NCBI RefSeq assembly: GCF_019977275.1
Contig: NZ_AP024650.1
Location: forward strand, 1,116,001-1,180,000
Origin: Arthrobacter sp. StoSoilB19
Lineage (GTDB): Bacteria > Actinomycetota > Actinomycetes > Actinomycetales > Micrococcaceae
Direction: 5' to 3'
Length of the DNA: 64,000 nucleotides
Program-made: the position numbers and the translations under genes
Notes under the pieces: generated by a model
Databases searched by the model: none
The model's input: the letters and a program-made list of their open reading frames with translations, nothing else
Told to the model about the DNA's origin: nothing
Shown: positions 34,208 through 43,203 of the stretch, piece after piece
Numbering within the stretch: the stretch's first letter is position 1
Layout: every line of letters starts with the position of its first letter

Positions 34208-35539
34208 CTAGCTGCCGGCGACAAGCTTCTTGTCCTGGACCCGCAGGCGCTCGCCGAAGAACCCGCCGACGGCGGTGAGCAGGGAGATGATCGCCAGGAT
34301 CAGGGCCGCACCCCACGACTGGTTACCGGAGACGCCCAGCATGGCCGTGGCCAGCAAGGGCATGAATCCACTGGTGGCACCTGCGATGTTATAGCCCAGG
34401 GCCACACCGGAGTAGCGCAGCTTCGGCGGGAACAGCTCGGTCAGCAGGGCACCATTGACGGCGTACGCCACCGCTATAAGCATGATCCCGACGGTGATTG
34501 CCAGCGTAATCAGCAGTGGGGATTTCGTGTCAATCATGGCGAAGAGGGGGAAAGCGGCGACGGCGCTGACGATACCGCCCCACATGGTGACCTTGCCCGG
34601 CCCGATCTTCTCTGCGAGCCGGCCCATGAGGAACGTGACTCCGATCTGGGCCACGGCGGCAACCAGTGTTGCGTTGACCATGACGTTCCGGTCCACCTTC
34701 AGGGTGTTGGAACCGTAGCTCACCGCGAAGGTGGTGATCATGTAGAAGCCACCCACGCCGAGGAGGGCCGCGAGTACGGCCACGAGCAAGCGGCCGGAGG
34801 CGTGGCGGAAGACCTCGAACGCCGGAACCTTGGACGTTTCACCCTGGGCGAGCAGATCCTTGAAGATGGGGGATTCTTCCACCTTGAGGCGGATCCAGAG
34901 CGCGATGCCGAGCATGGGGAAAGCCAGCAGGAATGGAATCCGCCAGCCCCAGGCGTCAAAAGCTTCCGACGGGAATAGGAGGACGAGCGAGAAGGCGCCC
35001 GAGGCCAGCAGCGTAGCCACCGGCGAACCGACCTGTACCAAGGCGGCGTACCGGCCCCGCTTTTCAACGGGGGCATGCTCGACGGCCATGGTTACCGCAC
35101 CGCCCCATTCACCGCCGACAGCCAGGCCCTGGACCAGCCGCAAGACGGCGAGCAGGATGGGCGCCGCCAGGCCGATGCTGCCGAAATCGGGCAACAGGCC
35201 GATGAAGGCCGTGGCCGCGCCGATCATGACGATGGTCATCAGCAGCGCGGGCCGGCGTCCGTAACGGTCGCCGATGTAGCCAAATATCATGGCCCCGATC
35301 GGACGGGCTGCGAAGCCGACGCCGAACGTGGCAAAGGAGGCCAGCAGCGCCGCGGTGGGGTCCATATTGGTGAAGAACAGCCGGTTGAAGACCAGCGCCG
35401 CAGCCGTGCCGAAGAGGTAGTAGTCGTACCACTCCAGCGCGGTCCCGACGAAGGCGGCACGGGCAATCTTTCCTGCGTCCTTGCCGGAGATCACCGGAGG
35501 AGCACCTGCGGCGGGGGAAAGTGAATTTGAGGTGGTCAC
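34208..35539 (-). CDS. MHS family MFS metabolite:proton symporter
   Basis: The GTG at 35539 after GAAAGGG gives 443 residues and 12 expected membrane helices; the open frame upstream overlaps the promoter and is rejected. Typical MHS features are ALEWYDYYLFGTAAALVFN in helix 1, the loop GYIGDRYGRRPALL and the Arg-rich RLVQGLAVGGEWGGAV. Relatives (ProP, ShiA, KgtP) import organic acids, betaines or aromatic acids with protons. Location between PucR and two amidohydrolase-type genes suggests import of a nitrogen-containing acid. Confidence 0.9.
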   Translation of the reverse strand: MTTSNSLSPAAGAPPVISGKDAGKIARAAFVGTALEWYDYYLFGTAAALVFNRLFFTNMDPTAALLASFATFGVGFAARPIGAMIFGYIGDRYGRRPALLMTIVMIGAATAFIGLLPDFGSIGLAAPILLAVLRLVQGLAVGGEWGGAVTMAVEHAPVEKRGRYAALVQVGSPVATLLASGAFSLVLLFPSEAFDAWGWRIPFLLAFPMLGIALWIRLKVEESPIFKDLLAQGETSKVPAFEVFRHASGRLLVAVLAALLGVGGFYMITTFAVSYGSNTLKVDRNVMVNATLVAAVAQIGVTFLMGRLAEKIGPGKVTMWGGIVSAVAAFPLFAMIDTKSPLLITLAITVGIMLIAVAYAVNGALLTELFPPKLRYSGVALGYNIAGATSGFMPLLATAMLGVSGNQSWGAALILAIISLLTAVGGFFGERLRVQDKKLVAGS

Positions 35540-35710
35540 TGCGTGGGCCCTTTCGAGCGGGGTTGAGTTCTTGCATCTCGGGTCCCGCGGCGGGCGAAGG
35601 GCGATGGCCTGCACTGCTGCGGTGATTATTCGAGAGTAGGTGAGTGATAACGCCCTAAACAATGATAATTCCCACCCACTTTCGGCCCCTTTCTTAGGCA
35701 TTTTCACAAA

Positions 35711-36904
35711 CTAGTCGGTGAACTCGCTGTAGCGGCTGAGGGCGATGAGTGCCCGCGCGGCCTCGCCCGGCACTGTGAGGTCAAGGCCGATCGCCTCGTG
35801 AAGGCTGTGGAGGCGGTTCACTACGGTGTTGCGGTGGCAGAACAGCTCCTCCGACGTTTCTTTGATGGATCCGGTCCGCCCATAGCTGCGTGCCACCTCC
35901 AGCAGGCGTTGCCGTTCGACGGGCGTGCACTTGTCCAGAGCGTTCTTTATGGAGGTGGAAAAGCCGGGAAACTTCTGCTCCAGGAGGCCGCTGGCGATTC
36001 CCATCCATGCGTCCTCCATCGTAGCCAGCCGGGTGCCGCGGCGCTTCTGCTGTGCCAGCACAAGTGCCGAAGCCGCAGCGGAGGGAACGGCATCCAGTCC
36101 CTCCACTCCCGGTACGTACCCGGCAGGAAAGTCCGGCGGTTCGTGACGCCAGGTCAGCCCCTTCCGCTGCTGCCGGAAGACATACAGGACTCCGCTGTTC
36201 TCGTACATATAGATGCTGTGGTCGGACTCGAACTGCTGCTGGGCCTGGGATACGGCGTCCAAGGTCACTGCGAGCACTTCGAAGGTCCCGGTGGCCTGCA
36301 CTTCGAGGGCCGCTGCAAGGTCCTGGACTTCACGTGGGGTGCCAGGTCCGGCATTGAACAGCCGGGAAAGCAGGCGCTGGCGGTACAACTGCTTGTTGCG
36401 GGCCAGGCGCGCCTCTTCCTCGGCATAGGCCTGTTGGATGCTGGTCACGTAGCCTTCGACGGCGTCCAGGACCCGGTCCATGTTGGCCACCAGGACACCG
36501 ATCCCCTTGTCCCGCGCGACCCGTTCCAGCCCCTTCCAGAGAACACGGAAGTCATTGCGGATGGCTACCAGGAACGCGTCGAGGGGAACGCCCTGGCGGG
36601 CGCGCCGGGCGGCCACCTCGCGGGGAAGCGTCTGCAGGTCCGGGGGGAGCTCCAACCCGGCCATCTGATAGAGGAACATGTCCATGGTGTCCGCTGCGGT
36701 CCAGTAGATGTCCTCCTTGGGAACCACTGCTTCACCATAGGAAATGGAGGAAAAACGCTCCAGGAAGTCGTCCACCAGCAGGGATCGATCCTTCCAAAGA
36801 CTCTCCAGCAACTCGGTCCATTCCGGCTCGGTGGGACGGCCGGGACGGAACTCCCTGGCGGTCGTACCGTAGGATCGCGCATCGTCACCATCATTTGCTG
36901 TCAT
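35711..36904 (-). CDS. PucR-type (CdaR family) transcriptional regulator
   Basis: The 397-residue protein ends in the PucR C-terminal helix-turn-helix (HTH_30): LLEVARSYGRTGSIKETSEE, then FCHRNTVVNRLHSLHEAIGL. The middle has a GGDEF-like sensor fold, and the N-terminal part a RsbR-like helical domain (AARRARQGVPLDAFLVAIRN). PucR and relatives activate purine, allantoin and other nitrogen catabolic genes. It sits between the symporter gene on its own strand and the divergent amidohydrolase pair, so it probably controls both sides. Confidence 0.88.
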   Translation of the reverse strand: MTANDGDDARSYGTTAREFRPGRPTEPEWTELLESLWKDRSLLVDDFLERFSSISYGEAVVPKEDIYWTAADTMDMFLYQMAGLELPPDLQTLPREVAARRARQGVPLDAFLVAIRNDFRVLWKGLERVARDKGIGVLVANMDRVLDAVEGYVTSIQQAYAEEEARLARNKQLYRQRLLSRLFNAGPGTPREVQDLAAALEVQATGTFEVLAVTLDAVSQAQQQFESDHSIYMYENSGVLYVFRQQRKGLTWRHEPPDFPAGYVPGVEGLDAVPSAAASALVLAQQKRRGTRLATMEDAWMGIASGLLEQKFPGFSTSIKNALDKCTPVERQRLLEVARSYGRTGSIKETSEELFCHRNTVVNRLHSLHEAIGLDLTVPGEAARALIALSRYSEFTD

Positions 36905-37061
36905 GCAGGCATTTTATGCAAAAGCCTAAAGTTTGACCATGAAACAGCGTTCTATATCCATTGAAGGCAGCGATATCACAGAGTTGAATGGACGGAGCCG
37001 CACTTTCAGGCCGCGGTCCTAACTCCTCGGAAAGGCCCGGGGACCCTAGCAAAGAGGATCC

Positions 37062-38756
37062 ATGCCCTTCGATCTCCTGATTCGCAATGCACGCATACTG
37101 ACCCAGGATGCCTCCCGCCCCACCGCGACAAGCCTGCTCATTCACGACGGCAGAATCCTCGATGTGGATCCCGACGCCAGCCTTTGCGGCCACGCCCTCT
37201 GGACCATTGATGCCGCCGGAACCACGATTGTCCCTGGGTTCAATGACGTCCACGCGCACAGCGTCTGGTTCGGTCTGGGGCTCATGGAGGCCAACGCAGG
37301 GGCAGCGGCAAATCTGGACGGGCTGTACCAGATCATCGCCGAGGCCGCCGCCGAAATGGCCCCGGGGGAGTGGGTTGTGGCATCCGGCTACAGTCCGCTG
37401 CTGCTTGGCGGCCAGCAACCGGACAGGGACCGGTTGGATGCGGCGGCCGGGGGACGTCCAGTGTGGATCAAACACTCCTCCGGCCACGCCTGCACGCTCA
37501 ACGGCGTAGCACTGGAGCTCGTAGCCGCCCAGGCCGATATCAGTGCACCGATCGAAGGCGGAGCCGTCGTCATGGGCGAAGATGGCCTGCCGACGGGGCT
37601 GCTGGAGGAAAACGCCATGCGCTTGGTGCAGGACATCCTGCTGCCGTATCCGCTGGAGACCATTGAACGCGCACTGGATCTGGCCACGTCACACTACCTC
37701 TCCGAAGGAATTACCAGCGTCACGGATGCGGGCATCGCCGGTGGCTGGATCGGCTATTCGCCGCGGGAGTTCGCCGCGTACCAGAATGCCCGCGACAAGG
37801 GGATGCTGAGCGTCAGGATGCAGCCAATGCTGGTTATGGATGCCCTCCACGATGTGCCCGGCCACGCCGATGACCCGGCCTCCATAAGCCTCGACGCCGG
37901 AATCCGCACCGGCCTGGGCGACGATTGGCTGCGCCTGGGACCAGTGAAGATCTTCAGCGACGGTTCGCTCCTTGGCAGTACCGCCTACATGACCGAGGAC
38001 TATGTCGGCTGCACCCACAACCACGGCTACCTGCAAATGGACGCGGACCAGCTGCGCGAGTCGGCGCTCAGCGCCTACCGGGCGGGCTGGGCGATTGCGA
38101 TGCATGCCATCGGTGACCACGCGATCGATCACGCCATTGACATCATCACTGAGGCACAGGAAAAGTTCGGTTCCAACGCGCAGCCCAACCGGATCGAGCA
38201 CGGCGGCGTGGTCCGCCCCGATCAGCTTGACCAGATAGCCCGGGCCGGCATCGTGCTGGTCCCGCAGCCGCACTTCATCACCGAGTTTGGAGACGGTATG
38301 GCCCGCCTGCTGGGCCCCAAACGCACCTCGTGGTCCTATCCCGCCAAAAGCCTGCTGAAGCGAGGAGTTACACTGCCGGGAAGTTCAGACCGCCCCGTCT
38401 CCAACGGCCGGCCCCTGGATGTCATGCAGTCGTTCGTGGAGCGGCTGACTCCTTCAGGCGACGTGTACGGCCCGGCCGAAAGGATCACCGCGGCCGAAGC
38501 GCTGGCAGCCTACACCACGGGATCGGCCGCCGCCACGGGAACCGGGCACATCAAGGGCCGCTTGGCACCGGGGTACCTGGCGGACCTCGTGTTCCTGGAC
38601 CAGGACCCCACCGCCGTGGACCCCTCAAACATCTCAGCCACCCGCGTGCTCGCCACCATGGTGGGCGGGCAAATCCGTTTCGGCGAGGAAAATCTGCCGG
38701 CGCCGGTCCGCGCCACAGACCTTGAGGCAGCATTGACAGGGAAGGAAACCCCATGA
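37062..38756 (+). CDS. Amidohydrolase family protein, YtcJ-like (Amidohydro_3)
   Basis: The 564-residue enzyme has the metal-site start GFNDVHAHSVWFG, then KIFSDGSLLGSTAYM, IAMHAIGDHAIDHAI, NRIEHGG and LPGSSDRPVSN, in the order typical for YtcJ-like hydrolases. The C-terminal part ends in GYLADLVFLDQDP. These cytosolic zinc enzymes hydrolyse amides, formamides or cyclic ureas. AAAGAGGATCC precedes the ATG. The stop overlaps the next start as ATGA, so the two hydrolases are translated together, suggesting consecutive steps. Confidence 0.88.
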   Translation: MPFDLLIRNARILTQDASRPTATSLLIHDGRILDVDPDASLCGHALWTIDAAGTTIVPGFNDVHAHSVWFGLGLMEANAGAAANLDGLYQIIAEAAAEMAPGEWVVASGYSPLLLGGQQPDRDRLDAAAGGRPVWIKHSSGHACTLNGVALELVAAQADISAPIEGGAVVMGEDGLPTGLLEENAMRLVQDILLPYPLETIERALDLATSHYLSEGITSVTDAGIAGGWIGYSPREFAAYQNARDKGMLSVRMQPMLVMDALHDVPGHADDPASISLDAGIRTGLGDDWLRLGPVKIFSDGSLLGSTAYMTEDYVGCTHNHGYLQMDADQLRESALSAYRAGWAIAMHAIGDHAIDHAIDIITEAQEKFGSNAQPNRIEHGGVVRPDQLDQIARAGIVLVPQPHFITEFGDGMARLLGPKRTSWSYPAKSLLKRGVTLPGSSDRPVSNGRPLDVMQSFVERLTPSGDVYGPAERITAAEALAAYTTGSAAATGTGHIKGRLAPGYLADLVFLDQDPTAVDPSNISATRVLATMVGGQIRFGEENLPAPVRATDLEAALTGKETP

Positions 38757-40006
38757 GCACCGCACACGACGAGTTCCTCGCAGACTTCGCCACGATGTCT
38801 GGCTTCGGCGCCACGCCCGGGGGAGGCGTGGACCGGCAGGCCGGCACGGCAGCAGACCATGCCACGCGGGCATGGTTCAGCCAATGGTTGGCCCAGCACG
38901 GCTATACCGAATCAGTGGACGGGGCAGGCAACCAGTTCGGCACCCTGGACCTGGTCTCCGGCGCCCCCTATGTGCTGGTCGGCTCACACCTGGACTCCCA
39001 GCCGCTGGCCGGCCGGTACGACGGGGCCTATGGCGTGCTCGCAGCGGCCCATGCAGGCGCCCGCGTCGCTGCGGAAGTCCAGGCCGGAAAGCTCCGCCCC
39101 ACCTACAACCTGGCCGTTGTGAACTGGTTCAACGAGGAAGGCAGCCGCTTCGCGCCCAGCATGATGGGAAGCTCTGTCTTCACTGGGAAGCTGCCGCTGG
39201 AGGGCGCGCTTGCCACCGCAGACCCTGCCGGAATCACAGTGGCGGAAGCCCTGGCCGCCGGACACAGCACTTCGCAAGGAAATGCCCCGGTCCTCGCCGA
39301 GGTTGCACGCTATGCCGAGATCCACATCGAGCAGGGCAGGAACCTGGAAGAAACCGGCACCCAAGTGGGGATCGTGGACCGCACCTGGGCCGCCAGCAAG
39401 TACCGGGTTACCGTGGACGGAGCCCAGTCACACACTGGCGCCACCCGCATGGAGGATCGCCGTGACGCCCTCTTTGGGGCTGCGCTGGTCATCGCCGCCG
39501 CTCGTGAACTGACTGCGGAATTCGAGCCCGGGCTGCTGCACACGTCGGTATCCGAGCTGTATGTCCTGCCGAACTCACCGGTCACCATCGCCCGCCAGGT
39601 CCTGATGAACCTGGACCTGCGTTCCCCCGATGAGTCCGTCCTGGGCGTGGCCATGGAACGGCTGGGCAAGAGGATTGTCGACGCCGAGGCAGATTCCCGG
39701 ACGGAGATCCGCCTGGACCTGACGCACAACTGGGGTGTGGTGTCCTACCAGTCCAAGGGCGCGGCCTTGGGCAGGGTAAGCGCAGAGAGTCTGGGCTACA
39801 GCCACAGGGACGTGATGACCGTCGCCGGGCACGATTCCACCAACATGAAGGATGTGGTTCCGACCGTCATGCTCTTCGTTCCCAGCGTCGAAGGCATCTC
39901 GCACAACGAAGCGGAGTACACCCGCGACGACGACGCGTTGCGCGGCGTCGAACTGTTGACGGACGTTACGCGGCGGCTTGTCTGCGGCGAATTGGAAGAG
40001 GACTGA
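38753..40006 (+). CDS. Zn-dependent hydrolase, N-carbamoyl-L-amino acid hydrolase / allantoate amidohydrolase type
   Basis: The 417-residue enzyme is of the M20 branch with AllC and HyuC. Zinc-site motifs are LVGSHLDSQPLAGRYDGAYG, NWFNEEGSRFAPSMMGS, AEIHIEQG and the C-terminal VEGISHNEAEY. The substrate-binding motif GAQSHTGATRMEDRRDAL is intact. It would cleave a carbamoyl or ureido group, giving ammonia and CO2 or a free amino acid. Coupling to a YtcJ-like amidohydrolase and PucR suggests ring opening followed by decarbamoylation. Allantoin as substrate is possible but no allantoinase-like or ureidoglycolate gene is near. Confidence 0.9.
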   Translation: MSTAHDEFLADFATMSGFGATPGGGVDRQAGTAADHATRAWFSQWLAQHGYTESVDGAGNQFGTLDLVSGAPYVLVGSHLDSQPLAGRYDGAYGVLAAAHAGARVAAEVQAGKLRPTYNLAVVNWFNEEGSRFAPSMMGSSVFTGKLPLEGALATADPAGITVAEALAAGHSTSQGNAPVLAEVARYAEIHIEQGRNLEETGTQVGIVDRTWAASKYRVTVDGAQSHTGATRMEDRRDALFGAALVIAAARELTAEFEPGLLHTSVSELYVLPNSPVTIARQVLMNLDLRSPDESVLGVAMERLGKRIVDAEADSRTEIRLDLTHNWGVVSYQSKGAALGRVSAESLGYSHRDVMTVAGHDSTNMKDVVPTVMLFVPSVEGISHNEAEYTRDDDALRGVELLTDVTRRLVCGELEED

Positions 40007-40084
40007 GCCGGTAGCCTTTCGAACCAGGCGTTTCGGGGAAGGTTAAGAGGCATGAGCGGTAGGGCCTTGCCCGCTTGGGTGGCC

Positions 40085-40723
40085 CTACTGTCCTGGCACG
40101 GGGGCGCCGGCGCCCCGCCGCAGGCCGGCCGTCACCCCAGCCAAGTCCGTCATGGCGTGGACGGCGTCCTCATTTGCGAGCCCGTTCTCGTGGCAGAGGG
40201 AACGCCAGGTCCAAAAGGACACCGCGTGGGCGACGACGGCGCGCAGCCTGGCGCTGCCTGGCTCCGGAAATGCCTCCAGGAGGCGGTCACGGAAGAACGT
40301 GTCGCGCTCCCGGAGGCCTGTGCGGTGCTTTTCCGGAAGGGCAGCCCAATCGCCGTAGATGTTCCTGAGCATGGGCTCGCCGTCGCGGTAGAACCGGTAC
40401 AGGTCTGTGAGTCCGGCATGGAGGCGTTGGAGGGGGTCCGGGTGCTCACACCACGCCGAAGGATCTGGCGGCTGCTGTTGTGAAAGCCAGTGCGAGGAGC
40501 AGGCGGAGAACAGCGCTTCCTCGTCGGCGAAATGACGGTAGACCGTCAGCCGGGTGACCTGGGCCTGCTCAGCGATGCCCGCAATGGTGGTCCGGGCAGG
40601 GCCGACTGACCCGTGGAGCGCCACCGCCGCGTCCACGATGCGCTGCCGGGTTGTGTCCACCTGCTCGGCACGCTTGTTCATCTGGTACTTGCGCGCTTTG
40701 GCTGAACGCTGCTGTTCACTCAA
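40085..40723 (-). CDS. TetR family regulator of the cupin gene
   Basis: The 212-residue repressor has a TetR helix-turn-helix (ARTTIAGIAEQAQVTRLTVY, then RHFADEEALFSACSSHW). The start could be TTG 40723 or the ATG 42 bases inside; neither has a strong Shine-Dalgarno. It is divergent from the cupin gene, and a 22-base perfect inverted repeat lies between the two starts, so it probably represses both. The ligand is unknown. Confidence 0.88.
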   Translation of the reverse strand: MSEQQRSAKARKYQMNKRAEQVDTTRQRIVDAAVALHGSVGPARTTIAGIAEQAQVTRLTVYRHFADEEALFSACSSHWLSQQQPPDPSAWCEHPDPLQRLHAGLTDLYRFYRDGEPMLRNIYGDWAALPEKHRTGLRERDTFFRDRLLEAFPEPGSARLRAVVAHAVSFWTWRSLCHENGLANEDAVHAMTDLAGVTAGLRRGAGAPVPGQ

Positions 40724-40755
40724 AGTATTGACACCGGTCCTGCGTGGGCTGACAA

Positions 40756-40781
40756 TTCGATATACACCACTGTATATCGAA
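40756..40781. promoter_or_regulatory. TetR-type operator
   Basis: TTCGATATACA (40756-40766) and TGTATATCGAA (40771-40781) are perfect inverted repeats around CCAC. The 26-bp site lies between the divergent TetR and cupin genes, in the position expected for an autoregulated repressor. Confidence 0.85.
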
Positions 40782-40800
40782 ATTGAAAGGGATGGATGCC

Positions 40801-41316
40801 ATGGGCGCTGAGGAGGCTCCGCGGCTGACAGTCGTGCAGCCTGGGGAGGGACGCCAGGGCAGTCTCGGAAGTATCGGGGTTGTCTTCAAACTGTTCGGTG
40901 AACACACCAACGAGCAGATCTCCATCGTGGAACACCCGTTTCCGGTGGGGGCCTTGGTTCCAGTGCATATGCACAGCCGTGAGGACGAATACTCAATCGT
41001 CCTGGAGGGCGAGATCGGATTCCGGTCCGGTGAGCGCGAGGCAGTGCTGGGCGCCGGGGGCTACATCACCAAGCCGCGCGGCGAACTGCACACCATGTGG
41101 AATGCGGGCAAAGTTCCGGCGCGGATGATCGAAGTCATCAGCCCCGCCGGGTTCGAGCATTTCTTCTGGGGACTGGCCGACCAGCTTGAAGCCGGTGGAC
41201 CGCCGGACCCTGAAGCCATCGGCAAACTGGCCGCAGAATACGGCCTCCAGTTCGGCGAGGCGCCATGGCTGCCGGACATCATCGCCCGGTACGGGCTAAA
41301 TCCACCGATGGGCTGA
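40801..41316 (+). CDS. Cupin domain protein
   Basis: The 171-residue protein is a single cupin barrel with metal-site motif 1 PVHMHSREDEYSIVLEGEIG (His, His, Glu) and motif 2 KPRGELHTMWNAG with His. AAAGGG lies nine bases before ATG 40801, which is preferred over ATG 40792 and TTG 40783. It is probably a small-molecule oxygenase, isomerase or binder. The nickel/cobalt transporter gene starts 10 bases after its stop, so they form an operon; a metal link is possible because cupins can use Ni or Co. Confidence 0.85.
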   Translation: MGAEEAPRLTVVQPGEGRQGSLGSIGVVFKLFGEHTNEQISIVEHPFPVGALVPVHMHSREDEYSIVLEGEIGFRSGEREAVLGAGGYITKPRGELHTMWNAGKVPARMIEVISPAGFEHFFWGLADQLEAGGPPDPEAIGKLAAEYGLQFGEAPWLPDIIARYGLNPPMG

Positions 41317-41326
41317 CGGGAAGGCC

Positions 41327-42418
41327 ATGGGCCTCCAGGTTCCCCTTTACCGAACGGGACGGCGACGTGGCCCCGCCGCGCAGAAGCCGGGCGCGCCGCT
41401 GGCCGGAATGGCCGCCGTCGTACTTCTGCTGCACGTGGTGGGCTGGGGTGTGCTGGTGCTGGGCGTCGTCCCGCAGAACCTCCTCCTCGGCTCCAGCCAG
41501 GTCTTCGGACTGGGGATCGGGTTGGGTGCCTACCTGCTGGGCATGCGCCACGCCTTCGACGTGGACCATATCGCCGCGATCGACGGCACCACCCGAAAGC
41601 TCATGGGGGAGGGCCTTCGGCCCGTCTCCGTCGGTTTCTGGTTCTCCCTTGGCCACTCCAGCATCGTCCTTGGCCTCTGCCTGCTGCTGGCTGCGGGAGC
41701 CCGCAGCCTGGGAAACCAGCTCGGAGATGGCGCCTCGTGGTGGCGGGAGGTCCTGGGGCCAGTGGGCGCCACCATCTCAGGATTGTTCCTTTACCTCCTG
41801 GCCTTCCTCAACCTTGCCCTGCTGGTCCGCGTCGCCAAGGACTTCCGGCCGCGGGCGGGGCAGCCGGGATTGGGGACGACTGTCGAGGTCCCGGGCCTTC
41901 TGGTCCGCCTGCTGCGCCCGGTCATGCGGAGCATCACCCGGCCGGGCCAGATGTATGTGGTGGGCCTGCTGTTCGGCCTGGGATTCGATACGGCCACCGA
42001 GGTGGCGCTGCTGGTTGTGGCCGGGGGAGCGGCGGCGGTGGAACTTCCCTGGTACGCCGTCCTCACCCTGCCCGTCCTCTTCGCGGCGGGCATGAGCCTG
42101 CTTGACAGCCTGGACGGATGGTTCATGAACGCGGCCTACGGTTGGGCGTTCGCGCACCCGCGCCGGAGGCTGCTGTACAACCTGCTGTTGACCGGGCTCT
42201 CGGCCACCGTGGCGCTGGGTGTGGGGACCGTGGAACTGCTGTCCGTGGTTACGGCGAATACGGGAGCGGTTTCCGGGGTCTTTGCGGCCATCGGCAGCAT
42301 CGATCTGACGGGGCCTGGCTACGCCGTGGTGGGCTTGTTTGTTCTCGCCTGGCTGGCCGGGGTCTTCATCTGGAGGTTCCGGGGCGGCTCGCCCACTGCT
42401 GCCAGCCTGGAGGAGTGA
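41327..42418 (+). CDS. Nickel/cobalt transporter of the NiCoT (HoxN/NixA) family
   Basis: The 363-residue membrane protein has about eight helices and the NiCoT signatures: RHAFDVDHIAAIDGTTRKLM in helix 2, FWFSLGHSSIV in the next helix, and LLFGLGFDTATEVALLVVA. Helix 2 reads HAFDVDHI where most members have HAxDADHI, and the metal-binding His and Asp are kept. It takes up Ni2+ or Co2+. It follows the cupin gene by ten bases. No urease or hydrogenase gene is in the window. Confidence 0.9.
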   Translation: MGLQVPLYRTGRRRGPAAQKPGAPLAGMAAVVLLLHVVGWGVLVLGVVPQNLLLGSSQVFGLGIGLGAYLLGMRHAFDVDHIAAIDGTTRKLMGEGLRPVSVGFWFSLGHSSIVLGLCLLLAAGARSLGNQLGDGASWWREVLGPVGATISGLFLYLLAFLNLALLVRVAKDFRPRAGQPGLGTTVEVPGLLVRLLRPVMRSITRPGQMYVVGLLFGLGFDTATEVALLVVAGGAAAVELPWYAVLTLPVLFAAGMSLLDSLDGWFMNAAYGWAFAHPRRRLLYNLLLTGLSATVALGVGTVELLSVVTANTGAVSGVFAAIGSIDLTGPGYAVVGLFVLAWLAGVFIWRFRGGSPTAASLEE

Positions 42419-42442
42419 GCCGCCTTTTGGTTCCCGTTTGCC

Positions 42443-43105
42443 TCAGCCTTCCGGCAGGAGGTTGGCCGCCAAGGTACGGGCCATGAATCGTCCGAAATGC
42501 TCGGCACTCCAGCCGCGCTTGAGGACCAGGGTTTCGTAGAGCTCGGCCGAGGTGCTCATGAAGAAGACGTCGGCCACCTCCTCCGCGGTCAGGCCCGGCC
42601 GCAGGAATCCCCTTCCGAGCACTTGGCGCGCGTTGTGCAGCATCCGTTGGTACCGCCCGTCATCCACGTCGCGCAGGAGCGCGGCCATGTCCTGGTCCCC
42701 GCTCGCCGCGGCGTCCCGGATGAGGAGGTAGACGGGGGAGCCCAGCGGGCTCACCTCGGAAATGAAGCGGCCGAACTGTTCCATGAGTTCGCGGGGATCG
42801 GTGACCGTGGCCTGGGCGCGGTCCGACCGCTCTTCCGCCGGCGGGCCGCCGGCGCCCAGCAGGCTCTGTTCGTAGATGGCCCGCACCAGCCCAGGCTTTC
42901 CGCCGAACCCCTTGTACACGGACTCCTTGGAGACGCCGGCCGCGTGGGCGATGGCGGCGATGGTGGTCCGGCCGTACCCGTGGGCCAGGAACAGCGCGCG
43001 GGACTGGGCCATCACCCGCTTCCTGGCTTCCCCGGCAGCCTCCTGCCGGCGCCGGGCGTCGTAGCTGCGGGAGCGGGGTGGCGCACCATTGACCGCGGGT
43101 CCCAT
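42443..43105 (-). CDS. TetR family regulator of the NTF2/NmrA operon
   Basis: The 220-residue protein has a TetR helix-turn-helix (GRTTIAAIAHAAGVSKESVY, then KGFGGKPGLVRAIYEQ) after an Arg-rich tail. The C-terminal part has the pattern HNARQVLGRGFLRPGLTAEE of a common actinobacterial TetR subgroup. The gene ends convergent to the transporter gene and is divergent from the NTF2 gene. TGTATC/GATACA repeats lie between the starts. Confidence 0.88.
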   Translation of the reverse strand: MGPAVNGAPPRSRSYDARRRQEAAGEARKRVMAQSRALFLAHGYGRTTIAAIAHAAGVSKESVYKGFGGKPGLVRAIYEQSLLGAGGPPAEERSDRAQATVTDPRELMEQFGRFISEVSPLGSPVYLLIRDAAASGDQDMAALLRDVDDGRYQRMLHNARQVLGRGFLRPGLTAEEVADVFFMSTSAELYETLVLKRGWSAEHFGRFMARTLAANLLPEG

Positions 43106-43120
43106 CGGGCTTAAGCTCCT

Positions 43121-43149
43121 TGTATCAGTTAGATACAGCTGACTGTATC
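43121..43149. promoter_or_regulatory. TetR-type operator with three half-sites
   Basis: TGTATC (43121-43126) pairs with GATACA (43132-43137) around five bases. GATACAG (43132-43138) pairs with CTGTATC (43143-43149) around four bases. Three half-sites thus overlap into two palindromes, which could hold two repressor dimers side by side. Confidence 0.75.
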
Positions 43150-43203
43150 AAATTCAGCGTACCAGCCTCTCCGCCTCCCGCGACGGAACCTAAGGAGCAG
43201 ATC

